Assembly: GCA_964510575.1 (NCBI GenBank)
Contig: CAZECN010000004.1
Location: 1-64,000 of the forward strand
Reading direction: 5' to 3'
From: CALKYB01 sp964510575
GTDB lineage: Bacteria > Bdellovibrionota_C > UBA2361 > SZUA-149 > CALKYB01
DNA: 64,000 bases
A program made the translations under genes and the position numbers. Positions within the stretch are counted from its first letter, which is position 1, and each line of letters begins with the position of its first letter. The notes under the pieces were generated by a model, which was not told the origin of the DNA, ran no database searches, and saw only the letters and a list, made by a program, of their open reading frames with translations. Of the stretch, positions 16,139-25,082 are shown in pieces.

Positions 16139-18007
16139 ATGTCAGAAAAAATTATTGAGAAATCAAGCGGAATAAGTAGAGATCCTTTTCCATCTTCATC
16201 CAAAGTTTTTCTTAAGGGAAAGATCCACAAAGAAATAAGCGTCCCGATGAGAGAGATTTCTCTAGGTAACTCTAATTCCGAGTTCAGGCCCGACAGCTCC
16301 GATCTAACTAACCCTTCGATCACTGTTTACGACACCAGCGGACCATATACAGACCCTGCTCAAGATATCGACATAAGAAAAGGTTTAAACAGGGTAAGAA
16401 GCTCTTGGTTCGAACGCAGAGCAGACACGGAACAACTAAAGAACTTTAGCTCTAGTTTCTCCAGAGAATTGAAGGAGAAATATAGCGATACTAACGAGCT
16501 ACCTTTCTCTCTTCCCAGAAAGGCTCGCTCTGGCTCAAATGTTACCCAACTACATTACGCCCGCAAAGGTGAAATTACTGAGGAAATGGAATTTGTAGCT
16601 ATTCGGGAAAACCAGAGAGCACAAGAACTACTTGAGACCCATCCCGAACTTTTCAATACTCCAAACTCTGCAGAAAGAAATCATAAATTACCAGCAAAAA
16701 TTACTCCTGAATATGTCAGGGATGAGGTTGCAAGGGGCCGCGCTATTATTCCTGCTAACATCAACCATCCTGAAATTGAACCGATGGCAATTGGTAGGAA
16801 TTTTTTAGTCAAAATTAACGCCAATATTGGGAACTCAGCTGTTAGCTCCAGCATAGAGGAAGAAGTTGAAAAAGCTGTTTGGGCGTGCCGCTGGGGAGCC
16901 GACACAATTATGGATCTTTCCACTGGAAAGAATATCCACCAAACTAGGGAATGGATTATCAGAAACAGCCCTGTTCCAATTGGAACTGTTCCAATCTATC
17001 AGGCCTTAGAGAAAGTTGGAGGAGTTCCTGAAGATTTAACTTGGGAGTTATACAGGGATACTTTGATTGAACAGGCTGAGCAAGGAGTGGATTACTTCAC
17101 GATACATGCTGGAGTTCTTCTTTCCTACATTCACCTAACAGCAAATAGAACCACTGGCATTGTATCTAGAGGAGGTTCCATTATGGCCAAGTGGTGCTTG
17201 GCTCATCACCAAGAGAATTTCCTTTATACTAAGTTCCAGGAGATTTGCGAGATAATGAAAGCTTATGATGTCTCATTTTCACTGGGAGATGGACTTCGAC
17301 CTGGTTCAATAGCGGATGCAAACGACAAAGCTCAATTTGCTGAGCTTGAGACCTTAGGGGAACTAACTAACCTAGCTTGGGAAAATGATGTTCAAGTAAT
17401 GATTGAAGGGCCTGGTCACGTGCCAATGCACCTTATTCAGGAAAATATGGACAAGCAATTGGAAGTTTGTAAGGAAGCTCCTTTTTATACTTTAGGGCCT
17501 CTTACAACCGACATTGCACCAGGTTACGATCACATCACTTCAGGTATTGGGGCAGCTATGATCGGTTGGTTTGGTTGCGCAATGCTTTGCTACGTCACGC
17601 CGAAAGAGCATCTTGGCCTCCCTAATAAAAAGGATGTAAAGGATGGTGTTATCACCTACAAATTAGCTGCTCATGCTGCTGATCTTGCTAAGGGTCATTG
17701 GGCTAGTATGGTTCGAGACAATGCCCTTAGCCAAGCCAGATTTGAATTTAGATGGCAAGACCAATTTAACCTCTCACTAGATCCAGATACCGCCAAGGAG
17801 TTTCATGACCAGACTCTTCCCTCCGACAATGCAAAAGTGGCTCACTTTTGTTCTATGTGCGGACCCAAGTTCTGTTCAATGAAGATTACCCAAGACGTTC
17901 GTGACTACGCTAGAGAACATGGGCTCGACGACCAAAAGGCTCTAGAAGCTGGGATGATAAACAAATCTGAGGAGTGGAGAGAAAAGATGGTGAGGAAACA
18001 AGCCTAG
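16139..18007 (+). CDS. thiC: Phosphomethylpyrimidine synthase
   Basis: A 622-residue radical-SAM enzyme that converts aminoimidazole ribotide to hydroxymethylpyrimidine phosphate in thiamine synthesis. The C-terminal cluster motif CSMCGPKFC (CxxCxxxxC) is intact. The N-terminal domain has the usual VPMREISL, and the barrel has MDLSTGKNIH, TIHAGV, SRGGSI and EGPGHVPMH. I chose the ATG at 16139 because family homology begins shortly after it; a GTG at 16070, nearer the riboswitch, would add 23 residues. A TPP riboswitch lies upstream. No other thi genes are in the window. Confidence 0.95.
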   Translation: MSEKIIEKSSGISRDPFPSSSKVFLKGKIHKEISVPMREISLGNSNSEFRPDSSDLTNPSITVYDTSGPYTDPAQDIDIRKGLNRVRSSWFERRADTEQLKNFSSSFSRELKEKYSDTNELPFSLPRKARSGSNVTQLHYARKGEITEEMEFVAIRENQRAQELLETHPELFNTPNSAERNHKLPAKITPEYVRDEVARGRAIIPANINHPEIEPMAIGRNFLVKINANIGNSAVSSSIEEEVEKAVWACRWGADTIMDLSTGKNIHQTREWIIRNSPVPIGTVPIYQALEKVGGVPEDLTWELYRDTLIEQAEQGVDYFTIHAGVLLSYIHLTANRTTGIVSRGGSIMAKWCLAHHQENFLYTKFQEICEIMKAYDVSFSLGDGLRPGSIADANDKAQFAELETLGELTNLAWENDVQVMIEGPGHVPMHLIQENMDKQLEVCKEAPFYTLGPLTTDIAPGYDHITSGIGAAMIGWFGCAMLCYVTPKEHLGLPNKKDVKDGVITYKLAAHAADLAKGHWASMVRDNALSQARFEFRWQDQFNLSLDPDTAKEFHDQTLPSDNAKVAHFCSMCGPKFCSMKITQDVRDYAREHGLDDQKALEAGMINKSEEWREKMVRKQA

Positions 18008-18029
18008 GAAGAGACTAATTTGGGTCTGA

Positions 18030-19271
18030 TTACTGATTTAAAACTTTCTTAAATACGTCTTCCAGCTTTAAGATCAACACTTCCCTTGAAAACTCTTCTC
18101 TAAAAGATTTTTTCACTGCGACTTTACGTTGATCTTTTTGACTATAAGCCTCACTAATAGCTCTCTTTATCGCTTCTACGTTTGAATCCTCGTTTATAAT
18201 CCAACTTTTATTAGCGTGCTTAGCTATGATGTCCGAGTTATCCCCCTTTGGACATTCCGCTAAAATAGGCAATCCCGTAGATAGATAATCATAGGTCTTG
18301 GCTCCCACCGCAACATAGCGGTCTATGTGCTCTTCGTGGCCCTGTCTCAAGTAAAGAAGATCTGCCTTACGGCATAAATCTAAAGCCTCAGCTTTTGGAA
18401 GCATGCCCAGATTGGTCATTTTCACCTTCCCTTCAAAATTTGGAAACTCCTCAGAATCAACGCCTGCATGAATAAATTCTATGTCAGGGTTATCTAACTC
18501 GACCAAGGCTTGTAACAAATTGATAGGAGATCTAGACCCATAAAACGAGCCAGTATGAACAATTGTAAAAGGTCCTTTTTCCCGTTCAGGCTTAGCCTCT
18601 AAGATCTTTTCATAGCCATTTGGAATATAAACCAGTTTATCCTCCAGGCCAGAAAAATGAGTTTTATAATAATCGACGGTGCCAGGCGTGTTTAATATTA
18701 AGCAATCTGCCTTTTTTAAAACCATTTTCTCAAGAGCTTTCTCAACTGGTTTTCTCAACTTAGGAGTGTACCGATACTGATTAATGGTCCAAGGATCTCT
18801 AAAATCTAAGACTAGAGGTTTTCCAGTGAAAGTTTTTATCAAGGCACTTTTTAGAGCAGCACTGAAAGGTGCGCAGCTAACATATAACAAGTCAGCCTTT
18901 TTTGCTTCGGTAATACCTCTGAACAAACAGCGCCAGGCAATGTGAGGATCCGGAATACACAAATACTCCAGAAAATGGTTTCGCTTAAAGGGAATGCCTA
19001 AAATTTTGAAAGGTTTGTTAAACAAACCAAAGGCGAATCGTATCGCACCATTTAGGTTAAACTCGCGACTTCTAACAATCCTCACCCCTTCCGGTGTGGC
19101 ACTTCCATCGTAATTTATCCAAGTATCTTTACTATGTTTAACAGTTAGAACGGTGACTTCATAACCCTTACTAACCAAATCCGCAGCAAATCTGATGCTT
19201 CTAGAGGTGCCAGACGTGAGAATTGGTGGAAAGAAATAACAAACCATCAATACTTTCGCGGGCCCAGCCAT
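18030..19271 (-). CDS. Family 4 glycosyltransferase
   Basis: A 413-residue GT-B glycosyltransferase of the GT4 type. The N-terminus has the acceptor-side start MVCYFFPPILTSGTSRS with a glycine/threonine loop, and a later donor-binding region (IVHTGSFYGSRSPINLLQAL, then KTYDYLSTGLPILAECP). Related enzymes assemble O-antigen, capsule or exopolysaccharide at the cytoplasmic face of the inner membrane. The ATG follows directly on the stop of the WecB gene, so the two are one transcription unit. The specific sugar cannot be inferred. Confidence 0.85.
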   Translation of the reverse strand: MAGPAKVLMVCYFFPPILTSGTSRSIRFAADLVSKGYEVTVLTVKHSKDTWINYDGSATPEGVRIVRSREFNLNGAIRFAFGLFNKPFKILGIPFKRNHFLEYLCIPDPHIAWRCLFRGITEAKKADLLYVSCAPFSAALKSALIKTFTGKPLVLDFRDPWTINQYRYTPKLRKPVEKALEKMVLKKADCLILNTPGTVDYYKTHFSGLEDKLVYIPNGYEKILEAKPEREKGPFTIVHTGSFYGSRSPINLLQALVELDNPDIEFIHAGVDSEEFPNFEGKVKMTNLGMLPKAEALDLCRKADLLYLRQGHEEHIDRYVAVGAKTYDYLSTGLPILAECPKGDNSDIIAKHANKSWIINEDSNVEAIKRAISEAYSQKDQRKVAVKKSFREEFSREVLILKLEDVFKKVLNQ

Positions 19272-20381
19272 CTATTTTCTAGAGCCTCCCAGCTTCTCAA
19301 GCAAATGCTTAACGATTCGCTCTGCCGCTTTCCCGTCCCATAATTCAGGAACCTGCCCACCAGGAAAACTACCGTCACTAATTTTATCTAGTTCAAATAA
19401 AAGTTTATCGCGATCTTGACCAACTAGCACGTTAGTTCCACTTACCAAGGTAATTGGCCTCTCTGTGTTTTCCCTCATCGTAATACAAGGGATGCGCAAA
19501 GCAGTAGTCTCTTCCTGTATTCCACCACTATCAGTCACTACAACCCTGGCATTCATAACTAGCCACAAAAAGTCCAAGTAACCTAATGGTTCGGTCAATC
19601 GTAAATTTGAAAGTCTGGAGATATCCTCCAACATGTCAAACTTTTCCAAAGAACTTCGGGTTCTAGGGTGAAGCGGTAAAACCGTTGGAAAGCGGCTGGT
19701 CATAGAAACCAATGTTTCAACTAGACCACTTAGATTTATTTCAGAGTCTACATTCGATGGGCGATGAAAGGTTGAAAGTATATATTGTTGGGGAGTTATG
19801 GATAAAGTCGATAAAATATTAGATTGTTCAGCCTTTTTGAGGTTTTTAAGCAGTGTATCAATCATCACATTACCCGCAAAGAGAACCTCCCCGGGTACGT
19901 TTTCATTTTTTAGATTCACAATTGCTGACGGCTCAGTGACGTAAAGGAAATCTGCTATCTTATCGGTTTCAATTCGATTTATTTCTTCTGGCATTGTGTT
20001 GTCGAAACTCCTTAAACCAGCTTCGACGTGAGCTACTTTAATGCCCTTCTCCTTAGCAACTTCAGCACAGGCAATCGTAGATGTAACATCCCCCACCACC
20101 AGAATTAAATCCGGTTTTATATCCTCAACAACTGGGACAAATTTTGATTTGATATCTTTAATTTGAGAATCTCTGTCGCCAGGACTCACACCAAGGTTTA
20201 TATCAGCTCTAGGAATACCTAGATCATCGAAAAAGATCTTAGATAGATTCTCATCATAATGCTGACCAGTATGTACCAATGTTTGTTCGATCTGCCCGGA
20301 GGAATTCATGGCCTCAATCAAAGGAGCAATCTTCATGAAGTTCGGTCTGGCACCAACAATGTTGATGATTTTTAGAGGCAT
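19272..20381 (-). CDS. wecB: UDP-N-acetylglucosamine 2-epimerase (non-hydrolysing)
   Basis: A 369-residue enzyme interconverting UDP-GlcNAc and UDP-ManNAc for surface polysaccharide synthesis. Typical signatures are GARPNFMKIAPL near the N-terminus, TGQHYDENLS, EAGLRSFD, PEEINR, HPRT, and the donor-site loop DSGGIQEE. Length is normal. It is the first gene of a pair with a GT4 glycosyltransferase. No ManNAc dehydrogenase (WecC) gene is in this window, so the end product is unknown. Confidence 0.93.
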   Translation of the reverse strand: MPLKIINIVGARPNFMKIAPLIEAMNSSGQIEQTLVHTGQHYDENLSKIFFDDLGIPRADINLGVSPGDRDSQIKDIKSKFVPVVEDIKPDLILVVGDVTSTIACAEVAKEKGIKVAHVEAGLRSFDNTMPEEINRIETDKIADFLYVTEPSAIVNLKNENVPGEVLFAGNVMIDTLLKNLKKAEQSNILSTLSITPQQYILSTFHRPSNVDSEINLSGLVETLVSMTSRFPTVLPLHPRTRSSLEKFDMLEDISRLSNLRLTEPLGYLDFLWLVMNARVVVTDSGGIQEETTALRIPCITMRENTERPITLVSGTNVLVGQDRDKLLFELDKISDGSFPGGQVPELWDGKAAERIVKHLLEKLGGSRK

Positions 20382-20849
20382 TAACTTAGAACCAAAAAAG
20401 ACGGTGGGAAGTCTCCAACCGGGTGAAAGTAAACAAAATTATATTTCTCAACTGGCAAGGTTAGCAGAAGACTACAAAACAGCGCCAGAATACATTAGAG
20501 GCTCGGAGAAATGCTTTGTCTTCAAATCAATCAAGAATTTTGGCATTTTAGAATTGTGGATAACTTTCCATGCCTAGCTCATCTGAGCGCCGTTCAATAA
20601 AACTGGGCTCCGTTATAGTAAATCTAACGCAATATCAATAGCTTAGCTACCTTCATCTCGATTTTGACCTAGTTTTTAGTTTCATACCCTTGTTGTAGTA
20701 AAACTAGATAATACCGGCCTTGATAAATACGTGTTTTTTGGGCATTAATGGGGGCCGCTTAAAGCCCTTTCTGGGTGCTTTAGCTATTTTGAACCTGTGC
20801 AGAGGTCTTTGAGGCCGAGCAACGATAATTGATTTAGAAGGTAAGACTA
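20382..20849. other. 468-base divergent intergenic region before rplU
   Basis: It separates wecB (minus) from rplU (plus) and should hold promoters for both. Toward rplU there is a TTGATA box (20720) with a weak CATTAA 17 bases later, then a leader with a 7-pair hairpin at 20761-20781. A plus-strand open stretch reaching 20577 has no ribosome site and is mostly antisense to wecB, so I do not call it a gene. No RNA gene was recognised. Confidence 0.5.
20761..20781 (+). promoter_or_regulatory. Hairpin in the rplU leader
   Basis: AAAGCCC (20761-20767) pairs with GGGTGCTTT (20773-20781) with one bulged base. It lies about 70 bases upstream of the rplU start. It might take part in autogenous control by ribosomal protein or in leader termination. 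No T-run follows, and it does not match a leader family I can name. Confidence 0.3.
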
Positions 20850-21155
20850 ATGTTCGCTGTGATCAGAACTGGTGGTAAACAGTATAAAGTAGAAGCTGGG
20901 AGTATTCTAGAGGTTGAAAAGCTTCCAGGAGATGCTGGTTCTGAGCTTAAGTTCGAAGAAGTTCTACTTCACGGTGAAGGCTCATCTGTGGAAGTTGGAA
21001 AACCTTTGGTAGCTGGCAAAACAGTGACTGCAGAAATCTTGGAGCAGAAAAGAGGTCCCAAGTTAGTAGCTTTCAAAAAAATCAGAAGACAGGGCAAACA
21101 GAGAAAGGTTGGTCACAGACAAGACTTAACCCGCATCAAGATTAAATCGATTTAA
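20850..21155 (+). CDS. rplU: 50S ribosomal protein L21
   Basis: A 101-residue ribosomal protein of normal length, with the family start MFAVIRTGGKQYKVEAG and the C-terminal KKIRRQGKQRKVGHRQ segment that contacts 23S rRNA. It is the first gene of the conserved rplU-rpmA-obgE block, with a long leader upstream that contains a hairpin. A purine-rich site (GAAGGT) lies about 10 bases before the ATG. Confidence 0.98.
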   Translation: MFAVIRTGGKQYKVEAGSILEVEKLPGDAGSELKFEEVLLHGEGSSVEVGKPLVAGKTVTAEILEQKRGPKLVAFKKIRRQGKQRKVGHRQDLTRIKIKSI

Positions 21156-21211
21156 AAAGTTTCAGTTTAGAAAGTTTAAATTTAAGAAGTTAATTAACAA
21201 GGGTAATACTC

Positions 21212-21463
21212 GTGGCACATAAGAAAGCAGGTGGTTCCTCGCGGAACGGACGCGACTCCAGAGGTCAAAGAAGAGGAGTTAAGAAATTTGGTGGCGAAGC
21301 TGTGAAAGCCGGCAATATTATAGTTCGACAATGTGGGACTAAGTATTACCCAGGTCAGAATGTTGGTGTCGGTAACGACTACACGTTATTTGCACTAAAA
21401 GATGGGAAAGTTCAGTTTAGTAGAGCGGCTGGAAATAAAACTTTGGTAAACGTTTCTGCTTAA
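21212..21463 (+). CDS. rpmA: 50S ribosomal protein L27
   Basis: An 83-residue ribosomal protein with the typical start MAHKKAGGSSRNGRDS and later IIVRQCGTKYYPGQNVG. L27 reaches into the peptidyl-transferase centre with its N-terminus. There is no Firmicutes-type N-terminal prepeptide; the protein starts directly at MAHKKAGG. The start codon is GTG at 21212, 56 bases after rplU. Confidence 0.98.
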   Translation: MAHKKAGGSSRNGRDSRGQRRGVKKFGGEAVKAGNIIVRQCGTKYYPGQNVGVGNDYTLFALKDGKVQFSRAAGNKTLVNVSA

Positions 21464-21500
21464 GTTGTTCAAGCAATAATAGTCCTTGCGCCACCAAATA

Positions 21501-21526
21501 GTCACAGCGTCATTAGTCACTGTGAC
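21501..21526 (+). repeat. Inverted repeat between rpmA and obgE
   Basis: GTCACAG (21501-21507) and CTGTGAC (21520-21526) form a perfect 7-base-pair stem around a 12-base loop. It lies 38 bases after the rpmA stop and 40 bases before obgE. With no T-run it is more likely an mRNA-stability or processing hairpin that sets different levels of L27 and ObgE than a terminator. Confidence 0.45.
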
Positions 21527-21565
21527 CCCTTTAACTAAAGCTGTAGAAATTGAAGGGTTAGATAA

Positions 21566-22663
21566 ATGAAATTCATCGACGAAGCTGCTGTTGAGGCCCT
21601 GGCCGGACCAGGTGGCGATGGTATCGTTAGCTGGCGCAGAGAGAAATATCTTCCCAACGGTGGTCCAGATGGTGGCAATGGCGGCGATGGTGGTGCCGTG
21701 GTCTTAGTTGCCAGCTCTGATGAGAATACTCTCCTTCCCTACTCTTACAATCCAAGATTGATCGCAGAACCTGGCAAACCCGGCGGAGCTAACTTAATGG
21801 CAGGGGCTTGCGGAAAGGATAAGATTTTTCCTGTCCCCGTTGGAACTCAAGTCTTCTTTGATGGAAAAATTGTTGCTGACCTCAACAAAGAAAATTCTCG
21901 TTGGGTAGCAGCTCGAGGAGGCAGAGGAGGTCGAGGTAATGCTTCTTATAAGTCCCCAAGCTGCCAAGCACCAGATTATGCTCGACCAGGACAACCGGGG
22001 GAAGGATTTCGTTTTCGCTTGGTTCTTAAATCAATGGCAGATGTTGGAGTTGTTGGATTACCGAATGCTGGTAAGTCCACGTTAATTTCTGCCATCTCAG
22101 CTGCTACACCCAAAGTCGCAGACTATCCCTTCACTACTATCAAACCCTCGCTAGGTGTAGTGGACGTAGGAGATGAACAAAATTTTGTGATTGCAGATAT
22201 CCCGGGACTAGTCCCAGGTGCCCATCAAGGCCGAGGACTTGGCATACGTTTTCTAAAACACTTAGAGCGAACTGCTGTCTTAGCTCACTTGGTTGATGCA
22301 AGTTCACTTCAGTTTCAAGGCGGGGATTCAACACTAGAAGCTGAAGTGCAAAGGACTAGAGAGGAGTTGGTGCAGATTGAGAATGAGTTAGAGCAGTTCT
22401 CAAAAGATCTTTGTCAAAAAAATAGGCTTATAGTTTTTAGTAAAGCTGACCAAACTCTTGTCCAAGAAGTATATGAAAAGCTCGCTCCTGAATTTGAAAA
22501 ACAGGGTTTCCAATGTCTTCTAGTTTCTAGTGTTTCTGGAGAAGGACTTAAGACTTTTAAAGAGAAAATATATGAGATGATTCAACATGCTCGTAATAAT
22601 GACTCAATTAAAGAAACCGACATCAGGCAAGAAGCTTTAGTTAACTCAGGGGTAATGGCATAA
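21566..22663 (+). CDS. obgE: GTPase ObgE/CgtA
   Basis: A 365-residue Obg-family GTPase involved in late 50S assembly and stress response. The N-terminal glycine-rich Obg fold is clear (PNGGPDGGNGGDGGAV, RGGRGGRGN). The G domain has GLPNAGKST (G1), DYPFTT (switch I), DIPGLVPGAHQGRGLG (G3) and FSKAD (G4). The C-terminal tail beyond the G domain is short and polar, with no OCT-type domain. It is followed two bases later by rsfS. Confidence 0.97.
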   Translation: MKFIDEAAVEALAGPGGDGIVSWRREKYLPNGGPDGGNGGDGGAVVLVASSDENTLLPYSYNPRLIAEPGKPGGANLMAGACGKDKIFPVPVGTQVFFDGKIVADLNKENSRWVAARGGRGGRGNASYKSPSCQAPDYARPGQPGEGFRFRLVLKSMADVGVVGLPNAGKSTLISAISAATPKVADYPFTTIKPSLGVVDVGDEQNFVIADIPGLVPGAHQGRGLGIRFLKHLERTAVLAHLVDASSLQFQGGDSTLEAEVQRTREELVQIENELEQFSKDLCQKNRLIVFSKADQTLVQEVYEKLAPEFEKQGFQCLLVSSVSGEGLKTFKEKIYEMIQHARNNDSIKETDIRQEALVNSGVMA

Positions 22664-22665
22664 AT

Positions 22666-23115
22666 ATGATTTCCTCAAGCACCATTTGCGAAAGAACTGA
22701 CCAAAGGCAGGGCAACCTAGAGGGAGAGGTAATTGTAGAAATTGCCCAACGGGTTGCAATTGAAGAACGCGCGCTAGATGTTAGGTGCTTAGATGTTAGA
22801 GGTTTAACCGATATAGCTGACTATCTTGTGATAGGTAGTGGAACATCAAACAGACATAGCGCTAATGTTGCCGAGAAAATTAAAGTCAAACTAAAAGAGA
22901 ATGGCGAAGACCCGGTCCGAGTGAGTAACAAAGAATCCTCGGACTGGATAGTAATTGACTATGGTGACGTAGTTGTTCACGTATTCTATGAAGCCACTAG
23001 ACAATTCTATCAATTGGATGAGCTATGGTCCGAAGCAGCACTCATTCCCACGCCCGATGACCTAAAGGAAGTAGTTAAAGGCCTTAGGACTGGAATGTAT
23101 ACCCCGTCTACTTGA
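22666..23115 (+). CDS. rsfS: Ribosomal silencing factor RsfS
   Basis: A 149-residue RsfS/Iojap family protein that binds L14 and blocks subunit joining in starvation. Diagnostic segments are DVRGLTDIADYLVIGSGTSNRH, SDWIVIDYGDVVVHVF and FYQLDELWSEA. The first ~25 residues are not part of the usual domain, so translation may start later than the ATG at 22666, but that ATG directly follows the obgE stop. It is often next to nadD, which is absent here. Confidence 0.93.
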   Translation: MISSSTICERTDQRQGNLEGEVIVEIAQRVAIEERALDVRCLDVRGLTDIADYLVIGSGTSNRHSANVAEKIKVKLKENGEDPVRVSNKESSDWIVIDYGDVVVHVFYEATRQFYQLDELWSEAALIPTPDDLKEVVKGLRTGMYTPST

Positions 23116-23201
23116 AATCTAGGCTTTTTAATACCCATCGTAAAGGGGTATAAGCAGAGCACAGCCAGACAACAAATATACTGAAATCTGAAATATAACT
23201 G

Positions 23202-23218
23202 CAAGGGCGAAGCCCTTG
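23202..23218 (-). terminator. Hairpin after the thiolase gene
   Basis: CAAGGGC and GCCCTTG form a perfect 7-base-pair stem with a three-base loop, 13 bases beyond the thiolase stop on the minus strand. Downstream on that strand is a U-poor stretch (CAGTTATATTT), so it would be a weak intrinsic terminator. It might also stop rsfS transcripts coming the other way. Confidence 0.4.
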
Positions 23219-23231
23219 GGAGAGAAGTCGC

Positions 23232-24482
23232 CTAGTCTCTTTCTAAAATCATAGCGCCAGCCATTGCTCCTGCTGCGCAAATACTAATCAAAGCTCGCTT
23301 CCAGTTATTCTTCTTCAACTGATTTGCTGCAGTAGTAATAATTCGTCCACCTGTTGCGGCAAAAGGATGGCCCAAGGCAATAGAACCGCCAAACATGTTT
23401 AATCTTTTTCGGTCAAGCTTCCCCACCTTCTTTTCCATTAGACCCTCTTCCCAGGCCTTAATATTGGCAGCCACTTGTGCCCCAAAAGCCTCATGAACCT
23501 CAATCATATCAAAGTCATCAAAGCCTAATTTATTCCGTTCTAGAAGCCTCGGCACGGCGATACCAGGTGCCATTAAAAGTCCTTTATCTGGATCAATGGC
23601 TGAATACTCAAAATCCTTAATCCAGGCCAAAGGCTCTTTACCTAGCGAAGACAAACTCTCTTCCCCAGCTAACAATACAGCTGATGCACCATCGGTGAGT
23701 GCACTCGAGTTTCCTGCTGTCAGAGTTCCTGCTTCACTTCTATCAAAAACAGGTCTCAGCTTTTCTAATTTTTCTATGGAAGTATCTTTCCTAACCAGAG
23801 TGTCCTTTTTCACCCCTGCTATCTCAACAACTTCATCGTCAAAAAGCCCGCTCTCAATAGCTTTAGAGGCTTTATCGTGACTAGCAAAAGCAATTTCATC
23901 CTGCTCTTCTCTTGAAATTGAGAGCTCCTTGGCAGTTATCTCCATGTGCTGCCCCATAGTTAGACCAGTAGAAGGTTCCGCCACCGAGGGCATTTCAGGA
24001 AGAGCAAAGCCTGGCCGGAAATTGGCCAAGAGTTTTAACTTGTCGCCAAAAGTTCTAGCTCTGGAGAGTTTTAAAAACATCTCCGACCCCTTCTTTTTAA
24101 ACAAAAGTGCGGGGTTTGACATAGACTCCGCGCCACCAACAACAACCGTGTTTGCTGTTCCATTTCGAATTTCCCCTACAGCGCAGCTAGCCGCAACCAA
24201 TCCCGAAATGCAGTTATTTGAAACCGAGTAGGCGTAAAGTGACTTGGGAAGTCCAGCATCAAACACCATTTCTCGAGCCCAGTTAGGGGTTGAAGGATCA
24301 AGCAGAACAGTAGAGAAAATACATCCGTCAATTTCCTCAGCCCTTACACCAGATTTTTCTCTAAGCTCCCTAATTACGTGTTTGCCCAGATCCTGCATAC
24401 TTTCGCCAGAGAGCTTTGTCCCTGCTTTAACGAAAGGAGTTCTTACTCCATCAAGAACTGCTACTTTTTGTTGGTTTTTCAT
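23232..24482 (-). CDS. Acetyl-CoA acyltransferase, FadI-like thiolase
   Basis: A 416-residue thiolase-superfamily enzyme cleaving 3-ketoacyl-CoA with CoA in fatty acid beta-oxidation. Visible catalytic parts are the nucleophile Cys in SNNCISG, the His in VHEAFG, GHPFAATG, and the closing Cys in CAAGAMAGA. Segments such as TPNWAREMVFDAGLP, STGLTMGQHMEI and GGSIALGHPFAATG fit FadI/trifunctional-beta thiolases better than short acetoacetyl-CoA thiolases. The ATG at 24482 has a GGAAG ribosome site; a TTG four codons earlier is less likely. No fadJ-like partner is nearby. Confidence 0.88.
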   Translation of the reverse strand: MKNQQKVAVLDGVRTPFVKAGTKLSGESMQDLGKHVIRELREKSGVRAEEIDGCIFSTVLLDPSTPNWAREMVFDAGLPKSLYAYSVSNNCISGLVAASCAVGEIRNGTANTVVVGGAESMSNPALLFKKKGSEMFLKLSRARTFGDKLKLLANFRPGFALPEMPSVAEPSTGLTMGQHMEITAKELSISREEQDEIAFASHDKASKAIESGLFDDEVVEIAGVKKDTLVRKDTSIEKLEKLRPVFDRSEAGTLTAGNSSALTDGASAVLLAGEESLSSLGKEPLAWIKDFEYSAIDPDKGLLMAPGIAVPRLLERNKLGFDDFDMIEVHEAFGAQVAANIKAWEEGLMEKKVGKLDRKRLNMFGGSIALGHPFAATGGRIITTAANQLKKNNWKRALISICAAGAMAGAMILERD

Positions 24483-24614
24483 TTTAGCTTCCAAGAGTGA
24501 TTTTAAATCTTCTGAGTTTAAAGTAGACTACCTCTAGACTCAGCATTTAAAAACCAAATTTTTTCGACTCCACCTTAGCTAGTCTTTAGACTAAAGATTT
24601 CTGAACCAAGCAGT

Positions 24615-25082
24615 ATGGATTATAGTGACTCAAAAGATTTTCAACCTGGCGAGCTAGTAAAGCTCCTTTCACTGGGTAAAACTGGATCCGTAGTCAGTGG
24701 CCCAGATAGAAAGAATCGATATTTAGTAAGATTTGGTGCTGCTGAAATCCAATGTCATAGCCATGATTTAAAGAAAACAGCTGTTAAAAAGAAAAAGCCT
24801 GCTCAAAAGAGCCCTAAAAGAACTCTAAGATCCGATAATCGTTCAGGTGGAAGTCTTAAAATAGACCTTCATGGCCTGACAAAGGCTGAAGCACTAGAAA
24901 GGCTAGAGACTGCCCTCGACCGAGCTCTACTTAATAATTGTGACCAACTTGAAATAATTCATGGACTAGGAAGTGGGGCAATAAGGGGGGTTGTTGAGAC
25001 TTTTTGCAATAAATCTAAGAATATTGCTCAGTATAGCCTCTCTATTCAAAATCCAGGGCTGACAACTGCTTGGTTAAAATAG
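24615..25082 (+). CDS. KOW-like plus Smr-domain protein
   Basis: A 155-residue protein with two parts. Residues 9-55 look like the KOW-type domain that precedes Smr in MutS2 (GELVKLLSLGKTGSVVSG). A basic linker rich in Lys follows, and residues ~82-155 form an Smr domain with DLHGLTKAEA and IIHGLGSGAIR. Smr domains nick or bind DNA or RNA. The MutS2 ATPase region is absent, so this looks like a stand-alone C-terminal half of MutS2. It is unknown whether a complete MutS2 is encoded elsewhere. Confidence 0.75.
   Translation: MDYSDSKDFQPGELVKLLSLGKTGSVVSGPDRKNRYLVRFGAAEIQCHSHDLKKTAVKKKKPAQKSPKRTLRSDNRSGGSLKIDLHGLTKAEALERLETALDRALLNNCDQLEIIHGLGSGAIRGVVETFCNKSKNIAQYSLSIQNPGLTTAWLK

Noticed and set aside
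20308..20577. Plus-strand 89-codon reading frame upstream of rplU
   Set aside because: Its first third is antisense to the start of wecB, there is no ribosome site, and no family is recognisable.
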